From assembly GCF_964355755.1 (NCBI RefSeq), contig NC_092679.1, forward strand, positions 13,382,932-13,446,931: a stretch of 64,000 nt of DNA, given 5' to 3'. Positions 1 through 11,354 of the stretch are shown here, in pieces. Source of the DNA: Antedon mediterranea (Eukaryota > Echinodermata > Crinoidea > Comatulida > Antedonidae). A program made the translations under genes and the position numbers. The notes below the pieces were generated by a model. It had not been told where the DNA came from, searched no databases, and was given only the letters and a program-made list of their open reading frames with translations. Each line of letters opens with the position of its first letter. Within the stretch, counting starts at the first letter, position 1.

Positions 1-842
1 AGATAACATTACACACAGAAAAATACTAGGCCCTTAGATTAGTTTGAATGATAAGGTATGGAAAGAAATCAACCTTTCTCAGTGGAATTTGGCACGTCTG
101 AATCACGCAGACAGTAATGTACGCGACGACACAGGTGAGCATCAAGGTGCATTTTACCAAGTATTTCGCTAAGTTCCTACACTCAGTTAAATCAAGCTGA
201 TCAATAATATTTTTGAAATATATTATGCTAATCAATAAGCGGCAACTGTTATACTGTATTACTAATACCGCATCAAAAACACTATAATTGTATGTTAGAC
301 AATGGTGGAGGATTATCTCTCCGCCATGACTAAGCTATACGTTCACACCGACCCGGCCCAGAATTTAGTGGCGGAGAAGAGAATTGTAAAAATGGGAAAG
401 ACGTAGTGTTGATATAAAAACCTTAATATGAGATACATTTATCATGGCGTACTGTGCATTGAAACACGAAAATGCGAAGCCTATCCTACAGCTTTATTTA
501 CAAGATGAATGAATATATAATAATTGAATTTTATAGAGAGTAGCCCACCGAGTTTTTGATAGAGGAGGGAGAGAGGTTTTCCCAAATGCGACACCCAATT
601 ATCGAGTGATATGATAGTGATATAATATTTGTGTTATAGGCATATTCCCTAATACAGCACCATATGTGGCACATGTACCGTAGAAGTTTAGGTTAGAATC
701 TATGATACGGGCGTTACGTGAAACACATTTGATTTGATCACGGAATTTGCCTATGATATCGAAAATCCGCTATCTCCAGTTAATAGTAGTTGGGGAGTGG
801 GGGAGTGGGGGAGTGGGGATAAGATAATTAAAGAGGACTTAC

Positions 843-1065
843 CAAACGTAGTCTTGGGTCTATTCACAATAGCACTACACAACCACATTGGTTTCTTGTT
901 TCGTTTGTTTTTCACATCTGATAAAGATCTCGTAAATTTGGCCTTTTGCTTATTATTCTCAACATCTCCATTTGCATCATTTGTTGCAACATACGCCGGG
1001 TTGTCTGTACCGTTCTCCGGATGTTGTACCTCAGACATGTTCATCGTTTTCCGTGTGTCATCCAT
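843..1065 (-). CDS. Putative 5' coding exon of an unidentified membrane protein (partial gene)
   Basis: The minus strand reads from an ATG at 1065 (an A at -3 and a G at +4, a good Kozak context) through about 74 codons to a consensus donor GTAAGT that begins at 842. The peptide starts MDDTRKTMNMSEV, has a DNPAY-like stretch and an acidic/Asn-rich region, then a basic Ser/Lys/Arg part and ends near WLCSAIVNRPKTTFG. This is the pattern of a cytosolic N-terminus leading into a membrane domain. A possible next exon lies at about 74-168 on the same strand: joined after an AG at 169-170 it keeps phase and encodes a hydrophobic segment (LMLTCVVAYITVCVI), but its donor is poor. An alternative start at 1083 is in frame. 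I do not recognise the family; an RND-type or solute carrier is only a guess. The gene would continue beyond the left edge. Confidence 0.4.
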
Positions 1066-1083
1066 CTTGACAATCATATACAC

Positions 1084-2575
1084 AAAATATTAAACTGCGT
1101 TTTTATTATTACAGGTATGTGTTGATGGTCGACCAACTACAGTCTGATTACTGATGAAGAATATACCGTACTATTATTACTTACGTGAATTTCAAGTCAT
1201 GTGAATCGGTTTTACAATAAGGTAATCTGCATGACAAATAGAATGATTGAGAGTGGCAGTCAACCGTAAAACCAGCTTAAGCACAAAATACTTGCGCAGA
1301 AAAACACACACACAAACAAACTATTATATCACCATAACCTGGGATTACTAAACGGAAGAATATTTATTGTTACTAGCCGTCAACGCGTTCTACACTGCAT
1401 ATTTGGTTGCTTTATGACTATACTATATTCCTTTTGATTGTTGGTAAATAATAGGCCAATCATCACTACTGAAATATTCAGCTATTAACATTTATATAGC
1501 ACATATTTCATTTCAAGCCTTCAAGAAAACGAAACAAAACTGGGAACTATAATATACCCCGGGAATGAGATTGCGCAGAAGGTGGAAGGCATTCCAATGT
1601 GTGTAGTTAAATTCATTTAATAATTTTTTTTTCTCAGATAAACTATCCATAGAGGGGAGAGAGAGCATACTATATAACAAAAACTGGGAACTATACCTCG
1701 GGAATGAGATTGCGCAGGAAGGAGGAGGGTGGGAGGCATTACAATGTGTTATTTTAGTTAAATTCATTTAATTATTCATTCATACTACTATATTCATTAC
1801 TACATACTATATACATAACAAACATAAATATATTCTGAGAAGTATAAGACTAAATATATTTAAAAATAAGTGATTTTACACCTAATGTTGACTCTTTAAC
1901 AATGCTATTGTTTTTCTATTAAAACCCTGTTAAAACATTTTTTTCTAGAATAGGTTGGTTGCTGTCTGGAGGATGCGACCCTGGGCTGATCTGTAAGAGA
2001 ATTTTTGAAAAGTGGAGCTGCTGGGTCCCCGGAAATTGCACTTAGGCCTATACATTGCGATATGAAACGAAATTATAAGTCTACAGAACCAATGGGATGG
2101 AGCTAAGAACATTTTGCTAAACTAAAGCTGCAGGTCTTCATAAATTGCACTTAGTATTATTATTTTAGTGGCCTAAAAAAGTGTACTTTTTTCCTTTTTT
2201 TGAAAAGCACCCCAGCCTACGCCCCTGTATAATCTATTCGTTTTATGAAGCTATGCACAGTACAGAGTTTCTTCAATATTCACAAAAGAAAGTGTTATTC
2301 TTGTATCGAGCTTAGGCCTATATTATTCAACAATCAACTTTTATAAAATCGAATCGAAGTCTTTAAAATATTCTTATTCTCAACACGAATAACTAGACTA
2401 CCTCCCGTATTTTATTGATTTTTTTTGGTTTGTTTTCATTTTAGGCTGTGGTCTGCAAACTTGGGTTGGACACCTTCTGCACTCTCGTATTTTTTACTGT
2501 AATTGTTTTGCAGAAAAACAATTAAAAACAAACAAACGTATCATCATCATGATATAATTAAATTATTTAGAACCA
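1084..2575. other. Non-coding stretch with a diverged direct repeat
   Basis: I see no gene here. Segments near 1537-1625 and 1681-1777 are diverged direct copies of one another (shared words GGGAATGAGATTGCGCAG and GTTAAATTCATTTAAT); a short reading frame on the minus strand comes from this repetition. The part from 1935 to 2229 ends in AGCCTACGCCCCTG, which resembles a hAT-type terminal repeat seen again near 34700 and 56975. Confidence 0.45.
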
Positions 2576-2578
2576 TAA

Positions 2579-2736
2579 AGGCCAATTTAGACAGACGAGC
2601 GGTACAATAAGCGGAAAACAGCATCTTGACCCACGTAGAATCGTGTATCTTCCTCCGCGTTGTGTGTAAATGGTCATCATAAGGAATAGCATATTATTTA
2701 TATTACCGTTACCGATCGTCAGTGTAAATTGGCTTT
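2579..2736. mobile_element. MITE with about 16-bp terminal inverted repeats
   Basis: The left end AGGCCAATTTAGACAGACGA is matched in inverted form by the right end, whose reverse complement reads AAGCCAATTTACACTGACGA. TAA flanks both sides (2576-2578 and 2737-2739), which would fit a three-base TWA target duplication of the PIF/Harbinger type. There is no coding capacity. Confidence 0.5.
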
Positions 2737-2739
2737 TAA

Positions 2740-5270
2740 TGTGCGGGTTTTACATTGTTAAGGACAAGCCTGCAGTTTACATGTTGGAATTATTTGGGAG
2801 TCCATTTGAATTATCTTTATAATTGTATTTGAGATCATGTTAAACCAAGGGGTCTGAACAGGTTTAAAAGTTCACTAGGCACGATTAAGCTATTAGAGTG
2901 GTGATTTTGCTAGTTAAAGCTGTTGTATTGTCCAGAAGGCTATCCGTGTAAAAAGACGATTTTCTTTATTGTGCAAGAATTAGATCCTTGAAAGGTTTGA
3001 ACTTTTAACAGTAATGATGGGTATTTGAGCTTATCTTTATGACGTCAATTCTTTTCAATAATGAAAACCGGACCAAGTTCACACTTACGTGAAAGAACAA
3101 TATCGAGTGTGCGGAAAAACTTTTTTAAAAGCTGTCACATGTCTACTACGTTCAAATTCTAATTATGATAGAGTAGACAGCTAGGGCTTAGAGTGTTACA
3201 ATGTACGGGTTCTATTGTAATTAAACGATTCCAAAATCAGACACGATAAACAATACGTTAATAAACATGATTTTATTTGAAATGTTTACTATATTTACAG
3301 ATAATAACAAAATATATAATTAGGTCTCGTATAGTAACAATAACAGTTTTATATTAAAATGCATATACAATCGAATCTATTTATGAAAATATTAAAACTA
3401 CCAAATGTTTTCAGTTGCAACTGTATTAAATTCTTTCACGTTGGAAGTTTTTTTTAACAAAAGTCAAGTATCTGTACCCATTAGATGTAAAGATTTTGGA
3501 AAGCACAGGCGCCTAAGTGTTAAGGTAGGTATGAAAAGCGAAAATAACTAAATTGCATGTAGGCCTATAGTATTGATCATAATGACAAACCACTGGTTCA
3601 ATTCATCTAGGTTAAGTGTTTACTAAACTGATCAGACTATCGCAAGAAATCGACTTTCTTCATTTTATTTTTTTGTAAATACGTTTCAATGTAAATCCTC
3701 TAAAGCTGTTTAAGTACGGACTTGTTTTAAAGATTGAGTATTGAAATACTGCATTCATTCGCAGTAGTAACCATTATAATTGTTATTATTATTATTATTA
3801 TTTTAAAACTATAAAAGGATGTAAAGACGTACGTCACAATAAAACTATAGGGATTTACATTATCTTGAAAAGTGTGTTGACCTAACGTGAAAAAGGTCAA
3901 CGAATGTAGGGTACGGTATCATACACGTACTCTACCTTTTATTTTTATGGATGGACTATTGAATTTTAAAATTCTATTTAGCAGTAGGGCCTACGTGATT
4001 CGCTATATCCATTGAAACGATCCAGGATCTGTGTCTAACACCTCTTTTGTTAGTCCATGATACGCAGAAAGAATCAAACCACAACAGTGATAATCTATTT
4101 TGTCTCGTGAGCTGAAAAAAAAAATGTATGATGAAATATTAAAACTAATTTCAATTTGCTCTGACGTCGTTCTTCTAATGGAGCTATGATATAATTAAAT
4201 TTATTCAGTTAGTAATAATAACAATGCTCAAGGTCTTTGGTTCGGAGAAAACAAAAAAACACTGGTCTATTTTAGTTATAGCTTAGCATATATTTGTTGG
4301 GGACAAAACTGATTGCATTATTTATTCATTATTTATTCTAAATAGTAAAACAGATTAAAACACACGAGGCGTAATAACACAAATAGTAAAAATATAACCT
4401 CCTTGGCGGAGGTAATAATAATTTAAAAAATGGTAAATACAATAGTTACTAGACTACGCAAAAACGCGGTGCTCGGATTTTGACCGCGTAGTTGCTAAAG
4501 ACGGCTCACACACTAACGGTTGGGTTTCAATTAATCACAAAATCCACATAATTTTTACAAAACCGAACGTGTAATAGGAATCCCAACCCCTCCCCACCTA
4601 ACAATCGATTGGACGAAAAATGCAGAGCACGTGATACGCAACCAATTCGCAAGAATATACACTTCCAATATAAATTGTCTTGTGACTTGTACAACGAAAA
4701 CAATGATGAAATATTATAATTACAAAATAGCTTAAAATAGGATTAAATTCTGACGTCATGATCCATCTATACTGTAGTGTAATTAACTACTTCGCGTCTT
4801 GAGAATAATTATGTAATTATTATTTATAATAATGCCATAATTGAAGTGTCTTATGACTTTAAAAATTTTAATGTAATTTTCAACGTATGTTAGAAACAAG
4901 CCTTTCAGCTTATAGTACTATCTTCTTGCTCTCACCTGTTATGTATGTACTTACATATTTCAAAAGAAACAAAAACAAAAAGATTATACGTCAATTCATT
5001 CTTATATCAGTGAGACGTTATATAATGCTCATTGATTTAACAGTATGTAAAAAGGTATATTTAATGTAGACAACCGTAGGTCTGGGTTTAAACCGTCCAC
5101 GATATTCAATGTAATAGGCCATGTGTAAGGATGTAATGTCCTCCAAAATCATGAAAAATAAAGATTGATAAAATACTTTGAAATAGGACGACCATTTTGC
5201 AGTTTCAATGAAGTTATTTTACATAAAGAACTACCTGAACTGTCGTTTCACGGCAGTATTAATAAGGAGA
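2740..5270. other. AT-rich intergenic DNA, no gene seen
   Basis: Simple AT-rich sequence with short homopolymers and an ATT microsatellite near 3782-3803. A 60-codon frame at 4887-5069 shows no conserved character and no splice context. Nothing else was recognised. Confidence 0.4.
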
Positions 5271-5279
5271 CATCGGGGC

Positions 5280-5492
5280 CATGTACATTTTTTTTTCCAA
5301 GGGTCCTGAGTTCAAGTCCCGTTACATGTCAGGATTTTTTCTAAGGACAAATTTACAACTTCACTCCCAAAGACTTGTTAAGACTTTTTTATGTAAAGCA
5401 TCTTGTGTATAATGTTTGTCTTGTGAACATCTGAGGGTCCCTAATGATCAGCAATTGCTGGATGGATCACCCTCACTAAATATGGTATAAAA
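5280..5492 (+). mobile_element. Possible tRNA-derived SINE (degenerate)
   Basis: A B-box-like word GAGTTCAAGTCCC lies near 5310-5325. It is followed by a body that ends in GGGTCCCTAATGATCAGCAA and a sequence matching the SINE-like text at 21800-21830 (GATTGTCAGCA near TCACCCTC). It ends in an A-rich run. The A box is unclear, so this is a fragment at best. Confidence 0.35.
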
Positions 5493-5499
5493 AAAACAC

Positions 5500-6780
5500 G
5501 TTCATATATTATGAACGAACGAACAAACATAACTTAACACTACGATCAACCATAACTTAACACTACGATCAACATAATGAACTATTTATCGATTTCCTAA
5601 TTTGACGTCATTTGACATGTGACGTCATGCCTTAAGTGCCTTTTGTATAATTATATCCTATTTACTTTAATCACGGACCAATGTCCTCTATTTAAAAAGC
5701 TGAGAAATGGAATTGAACTATTATACAGCAACCTCCTTTCTTTGTCATTCCATTTTATTTTCGTATCGATAGATATAGATCTGTAGATTTATGTAAAGAT
5801 ATCGATCAACATTCAGCAAATAATGCATACTATAACATATATCACATTATTTTCGGAAATAATATTCCAAATAAAACAAAACAAAAGTCATACTCCACAA
5901 CAAAGAAAAAAAGATGAAGTTGAATTAGGTCTTTCAAAAATAGACCTACATCAAAGAAAGCATATTATAAACAATTAAAATATTAGTAAAATGTCCTTGC
6001 AACTTACAAATAGTTAGTAGCTACCAATTGCAAACTTAAGAATGTTATATTATTAATATTATTAAATCTATATTTATTAACCTTAGGATTATTGAAATTG
6101 ATCAACAACTTTGTTCATACAAGTAGACACATTTCGTATTGTCAAAAGACGGCAATAATTTTTAACATTATATTAAAATTGAAATATACTATTTTATAAG
6201 ATAGCAACAAAGAACAAGCATATATCTCTCACAAGCTTATACACTATCTCTCTTTTAGAAAAAAAGGTTTTAGCACATTTCTCCTCCTTTTTTTAAACAA
6301 AATGTTATATAACAAAACAATAAATGAATGGTCACTTCGACGAAACTGTAAAATAAAACAATAAATATATAATAAATATTGCGAAAATCGAAGCGTGAGT
6401 TTATGCCAATTTAACAAAATTGTGTGTTATACGGAATCAGAAAGTGTCTAACCATGCCAACCATAGACAAAGGGAGCTTTGAAATAGGTCAACGTACTTT
6501 TGAAATCAATACACTTTAGAAGTGGGTCGATTTTTATGATTTGGATTTTTGTATAATAATGGTTTGTACACAATAAATGCAACTAAAGAACCTACAACAT
6601 TGTCCAAACGTTAGGTTGATCATTGTTACAAATAAAACAAAATGTTATAGTTTCACGTAGTCTGTGACTCATATTATTTATTTTTTTTGGCTGATGTGCT
6701 ATACCATTATTTTTTTCGACAAACGAAAATGGTCATTTTTAAAATGTTAATATTTTGATATATTGGTAAACAAGGCCAAC
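5500..6780. other. AT-rich intergenic DNA, no gene seen
   Basis: Very AT-rich. A short direct duplication near 5525-5575 repeats CATAACTTAACACTACGATC. No exon with a recognisable product and no RNA gene were found. Confidence 0.4.
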
Positions 6781-6785
6781 AGCCA

Positions 6786-6905
6786 TTAAGTCGCGTGCTA
6801 CAATGCATAGTGATACCGGACCGACAGACAAACAGACCGACAGACAAACAGACCGACAGACGGACAGACCGACAGACAGACGGACCGACCGACATAGTGA
6901 ACTAT
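6786..6905 (+). repeat. Microsatellite-bearing mini-element, copy 1
   Basis: The segment begins with AGTCGCGTGCTA, continues CATAGTGATACCGGACCG, then a GACAGACC/GACAGACA-type tetranucleotide array, and ends with CGACATAGTGAACTAT. The same arrangement recurs at 7471-7580 and 49329-49496. The layout is like the Pearl/Helentron-type mini-elements of marine invertebrates, which carry an internal tetranucleotide array; that family assignment is an inference. Apparent reading frames in it (Ser/Val/Cys/Arg repeats) are products of the array. Confidence 0.6.
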
Positions 6906-7039
6906 ACTGACCGAAATTACTGAACATGTTTAAAAATGTTGAAATGTTTAAAAACATTTATATTTTTTTAATTTACACGTGCGTAACCTGTCACTTTTGA
7001 CGTGCTCGTATAACGTAATTTCGAGTTGAAAAGTAAGTC

Positions 7040-7400
7040 AAGAAAACAGAAATCGGGCAAAAAGAGTGCGCAATAACATTTAACGCGCACTGCGCGCGCA
7101 AAAATCTGCGCACTCATGGCAATTTTGTAAACGCTTAAAATTGCCTGAAACGTACTCTTATTTCATCGAAAATAAATTTTAAGCGCGCGTACGCATGCGT
7201 TACATGCGCTACGCACGTAATTGTATTGCCATATGATGATTTATGCCCTGAAATTTATGAGTACCAAATTTTATTTAATTGTGATTCATGGTTGTTAAGA
7301 TATGATTACAAACGTGATTTCGTTAAATCGTGCGTAGACCGCGTAATTTTTTATTGCGCACCGTGAAAACATAACCACATCGATTCCTGGCCATAAGGAA
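7040..7400. repeat. Dispersed repeat related to 45250-45500 (inverted)
   Basis: Words such as TGGCAATTTTGTAAACGCTT, GCCTGAAACGTACTC and AAAGAGTGCG occur here. They occur again, diverged and in reverse orientation, at about 45250-45440 in intron 3 of the first hydroxyacid oxidase gene. The sequence is rich in GCGCGC-type words, unlike its AT-rich surroundings. Confidence 0.5.
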
Positions 7401-7470
7401 TATTCTGTGAAAAATTGACTTAGCTAGCTAGATTAAACTGATATCAAGATAAGGTCATAAAGCGATAAAA

Positions 7471-7580
7471 CGCATAGTGATACCGGACCGACAGACAGAC
7501 AGACAGACCGACAGACAGACAGACAGACAGACAGACCGACCGACATAGTGAACTATAGAGTCGCTTCCACGCGACTAAAA
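7471..7580 (+). repeat. Microsatellite-bearing mini-element, copy 2
   Basis: Same core as copy 1: CATAGTGATACCGGACCG, a GACA/GACC array, then CGACATAGTGAACTATAGAG and TCGCTTCCACGCGACT. The right end forms a short hairpin around the CGCGACT word. Confidence 0.6.
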
Positions 7581-7599
7581 ATAACATGAATTGTAACTA

Positions 7600-9395
7600 A
7601 CGATAATTTTGATATGCAATTTTGTAATTGAATCTTCTTTTTCATATACGTAAATGCGGCTCAAATTTAATTTTTTTTGTTCAATTAAGAAAACATTTTG
7701 ATGTGGAATAGGTATAATGACAATCAACGGCCACCCCAATTATCGAAAACAAACAAATTAGTGTCTTTAGTATTCATCTAATATTTATATAAAATAGGAG
7801 CATCGACCCTCTGTACTTTAACCTACATATTTTATAGAAATTAATCATGTGTGTGGTTATTGTGAATACGAATACAATAAAGAACAAAAGAACTTAGAAA
7901 GAAGTACTGTAATCTGATCTGTCAAATGTTTCCAGGTCATGATAATTAAGATGTAACACAATAGATTTGAATGTGAAGCATGCTTGCCATCTACTTATGC
8001 GAAACATGCGATTATAAATACAAAAACATTAAGAACAATAAAATTATACTAAGCACTATTATCGACGGATCAATACAAGTTGTGGTTTCTTGTATAACAT
8101 ATACTTTGTACATCAGCTTCTTGAATAATTACACTGGAATTTTGGTATTTACTTATGTAAAATATGTAATGAAATACAAAACATGAATTCCAAAAGTGTT
8201 ACAACTATTTAATGACATTATTCATGACGGACTAAATCTTCTCCTTCAGAGTAATACTATTTTGTTCTTAAGCAATAAGAACATTCAGAATTGTATAAAT
8301 ATAATATTTATTAGGCTATACTGTACTTCATTATTATTTATTTAAATCATTAAACTAAACTGAAGGAGGAATCTATCAACTGTTCAACGAAAATTTCATT
8401 GAATGTTTCCATAGGAACACAGACATGCATTATTGTAATTAAATTAAATTATTATAAAAAGCATTATCTATCTACTTACATAACATTTTCAAATTATCAT
8501 TTGATGACATTTTTCTGTTCAAATATTATTAGAACATTGTCTTACTATACGAAACGTGGAGGTTATAGATTAATCTCAATGATTCAAAGTAATGAGATAA
8601 TCAATATTAATGTTTCATGCTAAATTTAGACGTAACAATCAATTAATAATGCATCTTATAACATATTCTTGCCATTCGATTAAAGGCCAGGTGCGGGCAA
8701 ACAATTTCTATTGATCATACATTCCAATAATTATCGATCTATTAGTTTCCCCAATGTTTCTTAATTTTTGGGATTTTATTTGTGTTACATGAGCTTGTTG
8801 AAAATAAGCACTTTCTTATCAGTGGGGGGATAGTTCAAATTACACAGTAAAATCTCTATTCTTTTGTACACAAATTTTGTAAATAGAGAGGCATTTTAAA
8901 AAGCTATGAAAAATAAATGGTGTGGTAAAAAATGTTATCAGATGACTAAATATAGGTAATATAACTTGAATATTACATTTCTGATATTTTTATTCAACTT
9001 CAGATTTTAATTTTCATGCTATAGCAAAAATTATCCATCGTATATCCACCATCTTTTTTTACCGTCTATGGAGTCACCAGACATGTTATTACATTAGGTT
9101 AACTACCTAACTACTGAAAAAAAGTCTTCCTGGTTTTTATGGAAGAATTTTGCCAAATTTTGTATTTGACCATATTAAGGGAAATTCATGTTTTTTCGTC
9201 TTGATTTCTGTTACAAATATTTGATTTATGTACAATTAACCAAATATTATATTTAAAATTCATGCCTGTACCTGAGCTTTAAAAGATTGTGGGTCACACG
9301 ATATTCAATTTACAATTTGACATACAGAAATGTGCATTATATTTATATGTTACCAGTGATAAAAATTGATCATATATCCCAGGTATATCTTGTTG
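7600..9395. other. AT-rich intergenic DNA, no gene seen
   Basis: No recognisable exon, RNA gene or repeat array. Frames of 68 and 74 codons at 7980-8186 and 8399-8623 have biased Ile/Tyr/Asn composition expected of AT-rich non-coding DNA. Confidence 0.4.
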
Positions 9396-9397
9396 TC

Positions 9398-9745
9398 TAA
9401 GGAGTTTAGTGGTCAAAGTGGTGTATCAGGATGTGAAACCATAGTTTGTGACAAGGGTTCGCTCCATGGTTCTGATGGTAGAACTAGTCTTCGCAAATAA
9501 GGACTACAAACCGTAGGTCCAGCATACACATAATGCTCATGTGCACTAAAGAGCCTATACATATATCAAGACTAGTAGGGGGGATACCCCGGCGTACTAG
9601 CTCACACAGCCTGCCTGTCTTAGCCAGGCGGAATGGCGCTATAGTTGGCAGCACCGATATGACACTTAAGAAGAATGTAGTTGAAAAGTATAACAGCTAA
9701 AGTCCACAGCGCATTGATATGACATGTTTCTGAAATGTGCTATAT
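9398..9745 (+). mobile_element. tRNA-derived SINE
   Basis: The head carries an A-box-like word TTAGTGGTCAAAGTGG (about 9408-9423) and a B-box-like GGTTCGCTCC (about 9458). The body has GGACTACAAACCGTAGGTCC and CATGTGCACTAAAGAGCCTA, shared with the copy at 21655-21830. The tail reads GTGCTATATAAATATATTAT, the usual 3' end of this SINE type. Pol III promoter boxes plus a shared body support the call; the family name is not known to me. Confidence 0.6.
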
Positions 9746-9749
9746 AAAT

Positions 9750-11240
9750 ATATTATCTAGTAGTAGTAGACAAGTGGTAATGTAATCCATAGCATTTGAA
9801 TTTTGTTGGTGGCCTTCTGGTGTACTGTTGTCAGTTTGGTTTGTGTCAGAGTACAGAACACAGTTATCATTTATGTTTTTCACCAAGACAAGTTCATAGT
9901 TGATAAAACTAAGCCGACAGAGAGATGCACTATTAGACTAAACAACGATGCCACATACATGACCAATGCGAGTACAGACACTATCCCAACATTCACTTCC
10001 AACATCAACATCAGTAGGTGAGAATCCTTCATCAACAACAGTCATCCTTCAACCAAGAATGTGCAACATCAAAACAGCTAAAGACATGTACACCAGTACA
10101 TTGAAATCCCTCCACCATGCCTTTAACAAACACTGCATGTAGCCAAAGTAATTGTACCTGGTCATTCTGCTAACACCTTCATCTTTTAATTATTGTGCGG
10201 CACAAAAACATCTATAAATGTACAGGTAGCACCTTTCATCTGGCCAGACAAAACAATGGCATCTATCTCTAGTTCCGAAAAACTCTGGATAAAAAAAACT
10301 ATTCAGTGGGTGCATGAAAATTATCCAACTCTTGCACCAAATAAAACAACAAGGGCTCAATATTGTATCATGTACATCATTCAATTTCTAAAAATAAAGC
10401 CTGTTTGCACAATTATTGTATTCTTCAAGCTCTGTTCACCCTACACCATCCATAAGATCTACACAAGCTCGTCAACATTACCATAACTCAAAATGGCAGC
10501 ATTCTTTCCAGACTTGCTCAATCTTATTTTTTCGTAACAGAAAAACCTATCAATGCTGCACACTGGTCAACTGGTTATTTCCTTCATTCCATCCATTTAT
10601 CAGTAATCCAAATGTCATCATCCTGTACATTTCATTACATATTTAATTTTACAACAGTTTTTTTCATTTGGCATATCGTTTTCCTCCCTTTAGGAAATAA
10701 GATCCTTCAATCTAAAAACTGGATCAGTCACTATTATTTATCTACATAGATTCTTGACCTTTCACTGGACGATTGTGGGTCACATAGAGTTTAATGTATA
10801 CATTAATATTTTTCAGCTTTTTTGTTCGAAAAATAAATGTTATCGCATCTGAAAAACCAGGCAACAGTATCGCTGGCCGTGGCGGAACTCCAAAAGCGTA
10901 ACAAATTTTTTACTTGGCTTGACAGAAACAATAACATTCAAAATGGCACTCGATCAGAAATAACATTATTTTTAGACCAAAAAATATGAATTAGCTTTAG
11001 ATTCTTTGTATTTTTATTAATTAATGGCAACAAGACTTGGAAAAAAAAAACAAAATTAGTCTAGATCAGTTTCAGTTGTCTTTTTTCTAGGCTAGCTAGC
11101 CCTAGGAATATGTTGTTCAGTGGTTGACTTCAATCACAGTAAAATATAAACAGATACATTTCATCTTTCACCTTGATGAAATTATTTTCCCTATCACACT
11201 CATAAACATTCAGTATTTGTATACATGCATTCAAATGGCA
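9750..11240. other. Intergenic DNA downstream of KIF6
   Basis: This lies 3' of KIF6. Frames at 9803-10021 and 10193-10486 were examined and match no family I recognise; they lack clear splice context. No RNA gene was seen. Confidence 0.35.
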
Positions 11241-11245
11241 TCATC

Positions 11246-11251
11246 TTTATT
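11246..11251 (-). other. Candidate polyadenylation signal of KIF6
   Basis: The minus strand reads AATAAA here, about 104 bases after the KIF6 stop codon at 11355-11357. It is the first canonical hexamer I see downstream of the stop. Confidence 0.45.
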
Positions 11252-11354
11252 CTTTCTACTTGTTGTGTCACAAGAGAGGCAATTCATCCGCATTCTATGC
11301 AAAAGTCTGTTATAGCCTTATAAAAGGATGATAATAGACAATAAAATGTAATTG

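Noticed and set aside
734-1093. 119-codon plus-strand frame
   Set aside because: It is antisense to the better supported minus-strand exon at 843-1065, and part of it is a GGGGAGT simple repeat.
6707-6957. Ser/Val/Cys/Arg-rich frames on the minus strand
   Set aside because: They are translations of the GACA/GACC tetranucleotide array.
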